This document shows, piece by piece, positions 8,288 to 16,033 of a DNA stretch of 42,655 nt. Source of the stretch: Bacteroidia bacterium (GTDB lineage: Bacteria > Bacteroidota > Bacteroidia > AKYH767-A > OLB10); NCBI GenBank assembly GCA_016788185.1, contig JAEUTF010000202.1, positions 1-42,655 on the forward strand, written 5' to 3'. The translations under genes and the position numbers were made by a program. The notes below the pieces were generated by a model that worked only from the letters and a program-made list of their open reading frames with translations, did no database searches and was not told the DNA's origin. Position 1 is the first letter of the stretch. Each line of letters starts with the position of its first letter.

Positions 8288-8353
8288 CAAAAATAGAGGC
8301 ATGAAAAATCAGCTTGCATAACGGCGCTCAGGTCATTTCATGATTTATGTCAG
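8288..8353 (-). promoter_or_regulatory. DUF2892 gene promoter with Crp/Fnr-type box
   Basis: Minus-strand -7 element TATTTTTG (8288-8295) is a perfect TAnnTTTG match. On the plus strand the box reads ATGAT-TTAT-GTCAG (8340-8353, core TGA-N6-TCA) and is centred 55 bp upstream of the -7, exactly the distance seen at ccoS and at the distal ccoI box. It lies just after the stop of the upstream nuclease gene. Confidence 0.55.
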
Positions 8354-8359
8354 CAATTT

Positions 8360-9763
8360 CTACTCCAGATTAAAGGTTTCTCCTTGCTGAGGTATGGCGA
8401 TATCGCTGAATCCCATTCCATGCAGATGCGTTTTAAAGGTAAGTTGAGCTTCCGGTTCCCCGTGTACAAGGAACATCCGTCTGACCAATGCGGGATTCTG
8501 ACAACTGAGGTATTGCATCATTTCTTTGTAATCGGCATGGGCGCTGTATGAATCCAGTACGGCAATGCGGGCCTTAACGGGGTATGGTTTTCCGAAAATT
8601 TTAACCTCCGTGGCCCCTTCAATCAGTTTTCCCCCGAGTGAACCGGGCGGAACATAGCCCACAATGAGTATCGTGTTGATGGCATCATTGATGTTGTTTT
8701 TTATATGATGCTTGATACGGCCGGCTTCCATCATCCCGGAAGCCGATATGATGATGCAGGCATCCTTGATTTCATTCAGAGCTTTGGAGGATTCCACATC
8801 CTGAATGTAATGCAGGTTGTCAAAGCCAAAGGGGTCATCGTCTGTTTTCATGTATTCCACAATATCCGGATTAAAGGACTCTTTGTGCTTTTTCATGATG
8901 GTCGTGGCGCTGATGGCCAGCGGTGAATCCACGTATACCGGTATTCTGGGCAACAAGCCCTTGTTGTGAAGACGATTCAGGGAGTATACGATTTCCTGGG
9001 TCCGGCCAAGACTGAAGGCCGGGATAATCAGTTTGCCGTTCAGGTCAACGCAGGTTTCCTTCACGATCTTCATGAGATGGGCTTCTGCATCTTCAAAAGT
9101 TTCATGGAGACGGTCGCCATAGGTGGATTCCATCAGGATATAATCTGCTTGTGGAAAAGGCTGAGGGGCCCGGATAATGATGTCATTGTAACGGCCGGTG
9201 TCACCCGAAAAGAAGACTTTTGTTTTTCCTTCCGGCTCATCAAATTCGAGGTTCACGGCGGCGCTGCCCAGTATATGGCCGGCATCGGTGAACCTGAACC
9301 GGATGTGTGAATCAATTTCCACCAGTTCATCCAGCGAAACGGGCACAAACTGTTTGAGCGCTTCTGTTACGTCTTCGGTGCTGTACAAGGGGTCCAGAGG
9401 ACGTTGCCCGTTTTTCGCCCTCTTTTTATTCAGGTAGACCACATCGTTCTCCTGGATGTGCGCGCTGTCAGCCAGCATCACGGTACAAAGATCGAGGGTG
9501 GCGGCGGTGCAGTAAATGGGTCCTTTATAGCCTTGTTTCACCAACTGGGGAATGTTTCCTGAATGATCAATATGGGCATGTGACAAAATCATGTAATCCA
9601 CGGCAGCAGGATCAAATCCGAAGTGACGGTTGATGTTTTCATTATCGCCGCCCCTGTTCTGGTAAAGCCCGCAGTCAAGTAACAAGCGTTTGTTTCTGCC
9701 GGTGGTGATGAGGTGCTTACTGCCGGTAACGGTTTGAGCAGCTCCGTGAAAGGTGATTTGCAT
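8360..9763 (-). CDS. MBL-fold beta-CASP RNA-processing exonuclease/endonuclease
   Basis: Metallo-beta-lactamase fold hydrolase of the CPSF-73/Ysh1-like beta-CASP branch, predicted to cleave or trim RNA with two zinc ions. Visible motifs: HAHIDHSG (the HxHxDH zinc motif), the downstream FTDAGHILGS histidine, SGDTG, the central beta-CASP insertion with ESTYGDR, and near the C-terminus SAHADY and VHGEPEA. The start is set at MQITFHGAAQTVTGS, where family members begin; an upstream Met at 9799 would precede the likely -7 element (TACATTTA, 9770-9777). About 467 residues. It is divergent to the DUF922 gene and not obviously tied to the respiration genes. Confidence 0.9.
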   Translation of the reverse strand: MQITFHGAAQTVTGSKHLITTGRNKRLLLDCGLYQNRGGDNENINRHFGFDPAAVDYMILSHAHIDHSGNIPQLVKQGYKGPIYCTAATLDLCTVMLADSAHIQENDVVYLNKKRAKNGQRPLDPLYSTEDVTEALKQFVPVSLDELVEIDSHIRFRFTDAGHILGSAAVNLEFDEPEGKTKVFFSGDTGRYNDIIIRAPQPFPQADYILMESTYGDRLHETFEDAEAHLMKIVKETCVDLNGKLIIPAFSLGRTQEIVYSLNRLHNKGLLPRIPVYVDSPLAISATTIMKKHKESFNPDIVEYMKTDDDPFGFDNLHYIQDVESSKALNEIKDACIIISASGMMEAGRIKHHIKNNINDAINTILIVGYVPPGSLGGKLIEGATEVKIFGKPYPVKARIAVLDSYSAHADYKEMMQYLSCQNPALVRRMFLVHGEPEAQLTFKTHLHGMGFSDIAIPQQGETFNLE

Positions 9764-9817
9764 AGTTTGTAAATGTATTAAAAGTACCATTTTGCCCAAA
9801 ATTTACGTTATGATGGA

Positions 9818-10393
9818 ATGAATCGGATTCTATACCTGTTGATCCCGCTTGGCTTGCTGGTCGTTTTTTCCTTTCAGGATGAAAAGGAAAGTCGTGTCAA
9901 AGTGTGGTCAGGCTCCTCCTGTCTTCAGGCAGCTGACTTCAGAATGGAGCGGGCTCCCGCCGCTGCCATGAAAACTGCCAGTCAGGGTAAAAACGGAAGC
10001 CTGGAAGGCTACATATTTTGTGGCATTGAGTTTTCCTATGAGGTGGAAGGGACGGAGATTCAATACAAAGTGATAGCCTTGATGGAGCCGGATAAATCTT
10101 GGCTGAGGGATAGCACGAACCGGTCAACACTTGAACATGAACAGGCACATTTCAATATTGCTGAAGTGTATGCCAGAAGGATCAGGCGGGAGCTGGCCGG
10201 GGAACAACACCCGGAAAGGGCAAAAAGCATGGTGAAGAGGAATCTCCTCCGCCTGCAAAAAAGACAAATCGATTTTGATAAGGATCATGTGAACGAAGAA
10301 GGGTTGAACAGTACCTGGAAAACATGGATTGATCAGGAATTATCCTCCTTAACCATGTATCAGGAAAATCAGTTTACGGTATACAAAAAATAA
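9818..10393 (+). CDS. Secreted DUF922 protein, predicted zinc protease-like
   Basis: 191 residues. An N-terminal hydrophobic stretch (residues 4-18) is a signal peptide or anchor, so the protein acts in the periplasm or cell envelope. The core signature LEHEQAHFNIAEVYARR contains HExxH and is typical of DUF922, a family predicted to be metal-dependent peptidases; activity is not established. It stands alone, divergent from the nuclease gene and convergent with the Smr gene. Confidence 0.8.
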   Translation: MNRILYLLIPLGLLVVFSFQDEKESRVKVWSGSSCLQAADFRMERAPAAAMKTASQGKNGSLEGYIFCGIEFSYEVEGTEIQYKVIALMEPDKSWLRDSTNRSTLEHEQAHFNIAEVYARRIRRELAGEQHPERAKSMVKRNLLRLQKRQIDFDKDHVNEEGLNSTWKTWIDQELSSLTMYQENQFTVYKK

Positions 10394-10445
10394 GTCCGGG
10401 AGGCGAAAATTCTTTTTTCCGGAGACATATTATCAGGAACCGTCT

Positions 10446-11504
10446 TCAGTCCAACAGTACTTCCGTGGCACCGCTTCCGTAGCGCTCAAAGGGGGCATCC
10501 TTAAAGTTCATCTTTAATTCTTTCAATTCCCTCCGGATCTCACTTTTCAGTTTTCCGTTTCCGATGCCATGTATGAAAATGATCTTTTTTGAATGCTGCA
10601 GAATGGCCCGATCGAGTTCTTTACGGAACCGTGCCAGTTGTACCTGAACAATTTCAGCATTGCTCATTCCTGAAGTGGAATCAATGATTTCTTCGATGTG
10701 TAAATCCACTTCCTGACTCAGGGATGAAAGTCCGTAGCTTCTTAACAGGTCGTTTGAAGGAGGCGATTTTTTACCGGTGCCGGCACTTGTTTTTTTCGGG
10801 TTCAGGTCTCCGTATTCATCCTTCAGTTTTCCGACCAGTTGCTCCAGGTTTTCTTCCGTCAATTCCTCCATGTCGAAAAGTGGTGTGATCCTGGCAAAAG
10901 CAAGCGGGGAGGGGAGATGCGGGAAGTGCTGGGTAATGGCAGGGAAGTTCAGTTCGAAATGTTTTTGCAAACGGGTGCGTGGAAGATGCAATTCGTTCTG
11001 ATGATACAATCCTTCAAAATACAAGCCTTCATAATCCATAAAAAATGCACGGTTTTTTTCTGCAAGCAGGTCGGCCGCACCGGGCAGGATGAAACCGGCA
11101 TGTAACCCCTTCAGGAATTTCCCTTGTTTAAGATTCAGCGAATACAGGAGAGGCATCGGGGTGCTGTTGACCAGATAGATGCTCACCGGCCCCGTGCTTA
11201 CCTGCTGAGCGGAAGGAATCACTGCACAGTAAATTTGATGGGATATGCCGAACTGCTTTGACAGGTCATGCACGGAATATCCCATGTCAGGTTCTGGTGT
11301 TTCAGGCAATGCCTGGTCCTGACTGATTTGATTTCCGGAATCAGGTTGTACCAAAACGAGTTCGGCAGGCAAGGCTTCAATCGGAAATCCGTCCTCAATA
11401 TCCACAATGATTTTACCATCACCGGTCACGGCGCTGACCTTTCCTTCCTGTTTTTCATTCAGAAAGCGAACGTAATCGCCGGGTTTGAAACGGGTGTTTC
11501 GCAT
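10446..11504 (-). CDS. DUF2027 and Smr domain protein (MutS2-C-like)
   Basis: 352 residues. The N-terminus (GDYVRFLNEKQEGKV) is an SH3-like segment found with DUF2027, followed by a beta-rich middle domain (~75-200). The C-terminal ~85 residues form an Smr domain with DLHIEEIID and the nuclease-associated IHGIGNGKL, ending GSGATEVLL. Smr domains bind or nick branched nucleic acids, or act on RNA at stalled ribosomes; which applies here cannot be told. No MutS ATPase is present, so this is not MutS2. The hbd gene precedes it on the same strand with a 22-bp gap. Confidence 0.88.
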   Translation of the reverse strand: MRNTRFKPGDYVRFLNEKQEGKVSAVTGDGKIIVDIEDGFPIEALPAELVLVQPDSGNQISQDQALPETPEPDMGYSVHDLSKQFGISHQIYCAVIPSAQQVSTGPVSIYLVNSTPMPLLYSLNLKQGKFLKGLHAGFILPGAADLLAEKNRAFFMDYEGLYFEGLYHQNELHLPRTRLQKHFELNFPAITQHFPHLPSPLAFARITPLFDMEELTEENLEQLVGKLKDEYGDLNPKKTSAGTGKKSPPSNDLLRSYGLSSLSQEVDLHIEEIIDSTSGMSNAEIVQVQLARFRKELDRAILQHSKKIIFIHGIGNGKLKSEIRRELKELKMNFKDAPFERYGSGATEVLLD

Positions 11505-11526
11505 GGGGGGTTACAGGGTGCTTCGC

Positions 11527-12423
11527 TCAGCGCCGGAAGTTTTCGGCCACCACGAGATCTTTTGATCCTTTGCTGTAGGCATAAAATCCCTGTCCGCTTT
11601 TTACACCGAGATTACCCGATACCACCATGTTCACCAGCAGCGGGCAGGGGGCATACTTGGGGTTCCCGAATCCTTCGTGCAATACGCGTAAAATACTGAG
11701 GCAGGTGTCGAGCCCGATAAAGTCGGCCAGTTGCAGCGGACCCATGGGATGCGCCATGCCCAGTTTCATGACCGTGTCAATTTCCTCCACCCCGGCTACT
11801 CCCTCATAGAGACTGCAGATGGCCTCGTTGATCATCGGCATCAGAATCCGGTTGGCAATGAAGCCGGGATAATCGTTGACTTCAACAGGGGACTTCCCCA
11901 GTTTCTTCGACAATTCAAAAATCTGATCGCAAACCGCCTGGCTCGTGTTGTAACCCCGGATTACTTCTACCAGTTTCATCACAGGTACCGGATTCATAAA
12001 ATGCATGCCGATGACTTTATCGCCTCGTTTTGTGACCGAAGCGATCTTCGTTATTGAAATGGAAGAAGTATTGGAGGCAAGGATACAGGATGGTTTGGTA
12101 AAGGCATCAAGATCATTGAAAATTTTAAGCTTTAAATCTATGTTTTCGGTGGCCGCTTCTACCACAAGATCCGCATCCTGTACGGCAGTTTTCAGGTCGG
12201 TCGAAACACCGATTCTTTTCAACGCGTCGGCTTTTTCCTGCTCGCTCAGATTTCCCTTGCTGACCTGCCTGTCCATGTTCCTGGCAATGGTTTCCAGGGC
12301 ACGGTCCAGCGCGCCTTGCTGGATATCTATTAATTTCACCTGGTATCCGCTTTGTGCAAAAACATGTGCGATTCCATTGCCCATTTGTCCGGATCCGATA
12401 ACGGCTATCTGCTGCATATCCAT
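11527..12423 (-). CDS. hbd: 3-hydroxybutyryl-CoA dehydrogenase
   Basis: NAD(P)-dependent oxidation/reduction of 3-hydroxyacyl-CoA, used in butyrate/PHB or fatty-acid metabolism. The Rossmann motif GSGQMGNG is at residues 10-17. The HFMNPVPVMKLVEVI segment carries the catalytic His and the substrate-binding region. The C-terminal helical domain has the DYPGFIANRILMP signature and ends at about 298 residues, normal for the single-function family. Met1 or Met3 may start the protein. A perfect -7 element (TAGCTTTG, 12435-12442) lies just upstream, preceded by an ACGTAA-type inverted repeat. Confidence 0.93.
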   Translation of the reverse strand: MDMQQIAVIGSGQMGNGIAHVFAQSGYQVKLIDIQQGALDRALETIARNMDRQVSKGNLSEQEKADALKRIGVSTDLKTAVQDADLVVEAATENIDLKLKIFNDLDAFTKPSCILASNTSSISITKIASVTKRGDKVIGMHFMNPVPVMKLVEVIRGYNTSQAVCDQIFELSKKLGKSPVEVNDYPGFIANRILMPMINEAICSLYEGVAGVEEIDTVMKLGMAHPMGPLQLADFIGLDTCLSILRVLHEGFGNPKYAPCPLLVNMVVSGNLGVKSGQGFYAYSKGSKDLVVAENFRR

Positions 12424-12434
12424 TTAATTTTGCG

Positions 12435-12514
12435 CAAAGCTAAACAGTATTCGTCAACCCCGCTTATTTATGCCCCGGAACCTTTACGTGAGTTACGTTA
12501 TGTAAAATACGTAA
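12435..12514 (-). promoter_or_regulatory. hbd promoter region with TTACGT inverted repeat
   Basis: Minus-strand -7 element TAGCTTTG (12435-12442). Upstream, TTACGT (12493-12498) and ACGTAA (12509-12514) form an inverted repeat with a 10-nt spacer, and a further TTTACG lies at 12483-12488. The repeat touches the stop region of the T9SS gene. It may be an operator for an acyl-CoA-responsive or other regulator; this is inference. Confidence 0.35.
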
Positions 12515-14812
12515 TTATTCTAGTTTGATAAAATGCCCTTTGCTGAGCGTTCGCTGTCGCACATCGGTGAGTCGCAGCTGATAGTGTCCGCCAGCCAAAG
12601 CCTGAATGCGAATGATGTGAAAACCACCGGACTGTGGCTGATAATTTTCACGAAGTACCAGTTGTCCGTTTGCCTGGAAGACCTCAAGGTATAATGTCTG
12701 GTTTTGAAACTCTTCAGGAATCATGATGCGGAGTTGATCCCGGGCCGGGTTGGGTATGAGAAGGAGTTGCGGGAGCCCTTCAGCTTGTTCTTCCAGCGAT
12801 ACACTTTGAGATTGCAGCGGGCTCTCCCAAACTCCTCTTCCGTATGTGGCCACACGAAGTACGCTGTTTAAGGGGCCATCATCATAAAACATGAAATCCG
12901 TGATGTTGGCAATAGAGGGCAGCCCCTGTGAAAAATTGTACCAGCTGGTCATTGTCTGGTTTTTGTACCAGACACCGGCCGCATTGCAGATGTACACCGA
13001 CTCATCCACAGCATGCGGATCACTGATGATTTTCAAAATATTAATAGTGGGAAGGTTGTAGCTTACATTGCTCCAGCTGATGCCCTGGTCCGCCGAGCGG
13101 TATACTTTCGATCCGGCTGTTACGTATACGATCGATGAATCGCTGGCGATGCCGCTCACACTGCCGCCCGGGTTGAGTACGACAGGCAGTGTGGACGTTG
13201 TCCAGACCGGTAATCCGCTGTTCAGTCCGTTAGCCCGGCGGAAGATGTTCGGTGCGAACAAAACATAGGCCACGTCGCTGCTGTGAGGAGCAAAAGTCAT
13301 ACTCCGTATGGCCGAATTGTAGAAACTGGCCTGCGACCAGAAAGGAACGGGACTGCTAAGGTCGTTGCTGAAAAACACATCCGTCATGCCGGCCAGGCCC
13401 AGTTCCGGATTCATCGGACTAAAAGCAATCCTGCAACTGTTATCCGGAGTGAAGGGCAATCCAAAACTCACTTCGGGTCCGGAAACAACATTTCTTCTTT
13501 TTCCGTTTTCATGGTAATACACGAGATTCAGATTCTGGTAGTCATAGGTCATTCTGGAGCCCCAGTCACCACCCCGGTTGGTTCGCCATTGTCCGTTGTA
13601 GGAGTAAAGCTCGCCGTTATCCTGGGTACCGATGCTGTTCATGTCCTTGCGGAGGGGGTTGCTGGCCGCTTTGTAAACTTCGGTGGCCTCCAGCCCGTTG
13701 CTTCTTGCCGACCAGTTTAAACCGGCATTCATACTTCGCCAAACCCCGCCGTCGTTGATATTGTAAAGTTCCAGCGTATTGTATGGATTGTACAGCATGT
13801 GGTGCATGTCGGTATGCAAACCCTGCCACCATTGAGTAAGCTGAGTCCAGGTAACCCCTCCGTCCACCGACCGCCACACCACGTGGGCTCCGGTAAAAAC
13901 GATATTGGGATTATTCGGATCCGCACACAGGGTAAAATTATAATTGCCCTGGCCGTTTCCATTGGCATCATAGCCTACCAGACTTTGTGCGGGATTGTGG
14001 TAAACCAGGGTGAAGGAAAATCCGCCGTCGCTTGATTTGAAGATACTTCCTTCGTCTTTGATCATGCCGGCATACACCAGGTTGGTATCGGCCGCCGATA
14101 CGGCCAGGCGCATGCCCTGCGCACTACCGCCACCTGGTACGGATATGCCGTTGAACACCTGCTGCCAGGAATCCCCGAAATCATCCGAACGGTAAAACTC
14201 ACCGCTGTAGGTTACCGCATACAGCACCCGGCTTCCTGCAGCCGGCTTGAAGGTCATGTCGGTAAATTGTCCTCCGCTTTTTCGTACGGTCCATGTTAAA
14301 CCTCCGTCCAGCGTTTTCCAGATCCCGTCATTGGTGGCCGCAACCAGACACAGGTGATCCGCGGGATCCATCAATATTTCAAGTGCCATCCGGACACCGA
14401 CACCCGTGTTCGACGGAAACCAATTGGCGCCGCCATCGGTACTTTTATAAATACCATGTGCCGGAGAATAATAATTCGGATCGCCTGTACTGAGATAAAG
14501 GATGCTGTCGTTGGTAAAATCAATACAAACGGAAGCACAGGCTCCCAGTGGCAATTGATCGGTGCCGCTGGCGTTCCAGCTTAAAGTGGCATTGTTGCTG
14601 ATCCATAAGCCTCCCGACGCACTGACTGCATACACTTTTTGTGGGTCGGAGGGATGAAACTTCATCTGACAAACCCGGCCAATTCCATTGATCTGGCCAC
14701 TGCTGTTCACCGGAAATTGTATAGGGCCGATGGCTTGCCAGCTGGCGGGTGTCTGTGCAGGGATGCGGGCAATGGTAAAGAGCAGGCAGAAGGAGAGTAG
14801 AATCTTAGGCAT
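12515..14812 (-). CDS. T9SS-exported beta-propeller (BNR/sortilin-like) protein
   Basis: 765 residues. Signal peptide at 1-19 (ends RIPAQ). The body contains repeated Asp-box/BNR motifs of the S-x-D-x-G-x-x-W type: STDGGANW, TLDGGLTW, SDDFGDSW, SVDGGVTW, SMNAGLNW, SADQGISW. This predicts a multi-bladed propeller like sialidase, VPS10 or xyloglucanase-type folds. The last ~80 residues (PNPARDQL, then ...GHFIKLE) form a type A T9SS sorting domain, so the protein is likely exported through the outer membrane and attached or released. No catalytic residues for a glycosidase can be assigned. It follows a small secreted protein gene with a 19-bp gap. Confidence 0.88.
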   Translation of the reverse strand: MPKILLSFCLLFTIARIPAQTPASWQAIGPIQFPVNSSGQINGIGRVCQMKFHPSDPQKVYAVSASGGLWISNNATLSWNASGTDQLPLGACASVCIDFTNDSILYLSTGDPNYYSPAHGIYKSTDGGANWFPSNTGVGVRMALEILMDPADHLCLVAATNDGIWKTLDGGLTWTVRKSGGQFTDMTFKPAAGSRVLYAVTYSGEFYRSDDFGDSWQQVFNGISVPGGGSAQGMRLAVSAADTNLVYAGMIKDEGSIFKSSDGGFSFTLVYHNPAQSLVGYDANGNGQGNYNFTLCADPNNPNIVFTGAHVVWRSVDGGVTWTQLTQWWQGLHTDMHHMLYNPYNTLELYNINDGGVWRSMNAGLNWSARSNGLEATEVYKAASNPLRKDMNSIGTQDNGELYSYNGQWRTNRGGDWGSRMTYDYQNLNLVYYHENGKRRNVVSGPEVSFGLPFTPDNSCRIAFSPMNPELGLAGMTDVFFSNDLSSPVPFWSQASFYNSAIRSMTFAPHSSDVAYVLFAPNIFRRANGLNSGLPVWTTSTLPVVLNPGGSVSGIASDSSIVYVTAGSKVYRSADQGISWSNVSYNLPTINILKIISDPHAVDESVYICNAAGVWYKNQTMTSWYNFSQGLPSIANITDFMFYDDGPLNSVLRVATYGRGVWESPLQSQSVSLEEQAEGLPQLLLIPNPARDQLRIMIPEEFQNQTLYLEVFQANGQLVLRENYQPQSGGFHIIRIQALAGGHYQLRLTDVRQRTLSKGHFIKLE

Positions 14813-14831
14813 GGTTCATCTGGCCCCCTTC

Positions 14832-15254
14832 TCAGGGTCGTACGTTGTCAAGGATTTTTTTTCGTTCATAGGGGAAAAGGATGCGTCCATCTTCCTGTAT
14901 CCAGGGTTCCGTCATCAACTGCCAGTGCCGGTAGCGCTTCACGGCAAAAGCCATTTCATTTTCAGGAGGGAGACGGCGGGTTCCGAATAATTTGGCCAGC
15001 CAGCTTTCTTTATGCTGCTTCTCCTCACCGGTTGCGTTTCGCATCCCGATGATTTCATCTTCTTCTCTGGGCAATGGATGAACTGAAAAATATAGCTGGA
15101 ATGCTTTCTCTACTTCATGGTAATTGGATAGGGTATCCTCCATCAGGTCGATCCAGTGAGGATAGTGCCTGTACGCCTTTTCACTGTATATTTTTTGGGC
15201 ATTGGCCATGCAGGAAAGCAGGAGCAAAGCGGATATCAGTAAGAGCCGGGTCAT
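14832..15254 (-). CDS. Small secreted or lipoprotein, unknown function
   Basis: 140 residues. The N-terminus MTRLLLISALLLLSCMANAQ is either a lipoprotein signal (LLSC) or a type I signal cleaved after ANA. The mature part is charged and aromatic-rich with no domain that I recognise. It lies between the oxidase subunit III gene (40 bp upstream) and the T9SS propeller gene (19 bp downstream), so it may be co-transcribed with both. Confidence 0.7.
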   Translation of the reverse strand: MTRLLLISALLLLSCMANAQKIYSEKAYRHYPHWIDLMEDTLSNYHEVEKAFQLYFSVHPLPREEDEIIGMRNATGEEKQHKESWLAKLFGTRRLPPENEMAFAVKRYRHWQLMTEPWIQEDGRILFPYERKKILDNVRP

Positions 15255-15294
15255 ATTTCGGAGGCTGAAAATAGTGAATTTAACCCCTGGATCT

Positions 15295-15924
15295 TTAAAA
15301 CGAAAAGAGAAAGGTAAGAAAAAGAAAAAGCCAGATCACATTGATAAAGTGCCAGTAAGAGCTGAATAACTCCAGCCGCATACCTTCAAACTGATTGGAA
15401 AAGTAAAGCAGGGAACGAACCGGGTCGTTCCAGATATCAAAGGCTTTCAGGTTGAGGTAAAAAAGATAAATCATCCCGGCGCCGGTATGAAGGAAATGTA
15501 ATCCTGTAATGGAATACAAAAAGGTGATTCCGGCATTCCCGTTCAGGTGGAAACCCTGATCGTAAATGGATTTCCAGGCATACACCTGTAAAACGACAAA
15601 GAGGCCGGAAAGGAAGAGTGTAGCTGCCAGTGAAAACAGAAGTCCGTTTGAATGATCCTCTTTGTAATGCCGGTGACAGAACGACAAGGTATAGCTGCTG
15701 AAAAGCAAGGCCAGCGTACTCAGGACAAATGATTTTGGGAATGCAAATTGTTCCAGGGGTTCGTTGTGCGTATACCAGACAATGAACATGACCACCAGCG
15801 AAAGGAAGAGCACACTGGATCCTACCAGTGCAAAAAACAGAATGGCTTTATAGGGTTGGGTCCTTTCCCGCTGTACCTCTAAGGAGGAAGAACGCGCTTC
15901 TTTTCCGGTTTTATCCTGACGCAT
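15295..15924 (-). CDS. Stand-alone haem-copper oxidase subunit III (CoxC-like)
   Basis: About 209 residues with five TM segments. The end, ELFSSYWHFINVIWLFLFLTF, is the hallmark of oxidase subunit III, and GLHFLHTGAGM fits the family. The start is set at the ATG at 15924: a perfect -7 element (TACATTTG, 15943-15950) with TTG 21 bp further upstream places the transcript start near 15939, downstream of the longer frame's Met. No other aa3 oxidase subunit gene is nearby, so the partner subunits must lie elsewhere. It is divergent from the AlkB-type gene. Confidence 0.88.
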   Translation of the reverse strand: MRQDKTGKEARSSSLEVQRERTQPYKAILFFALVGSSVLFLSLVVMFIVWYTHNEPLEQFAFPKSFVLSTLALLFSSYTLSFCHRHYKEDHSNGLLFSLAATLFLSGLFVVLQVYAWKSIYDQGFHLNGNAGITFLYSITGLHFLHTGAGMIYLFYLNLKAFDIWNDPVRSLLYFSNQFEGMRLELFSSYWHFINVIWLFLFLTFLFSF

Positions 15925-15942
15925 GATAACCTGCCTTTCACT

Positions 15943-15974
15943 CAAATGTACGACGAACCGGGTATTCGTTACAA
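15943..15974 (-). promoter_or_regulatory. Promoter of the oxidase subunit III gene
   Basis: Bacteroidota-type promoter on the minus strand: -7 TACATTTG (15943-15950, perfect) and -33 TTG (15972-15974) with a 21-bp spacer. It decides the start codon at 15924. Confidence 0.55.
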
Positions 15975-16033
15975 GAAAATCCTGTTTTTTTTAGTCCATG
16001 GCCTTTTCCATAAATTAGCGGAAATCCTTGCGA

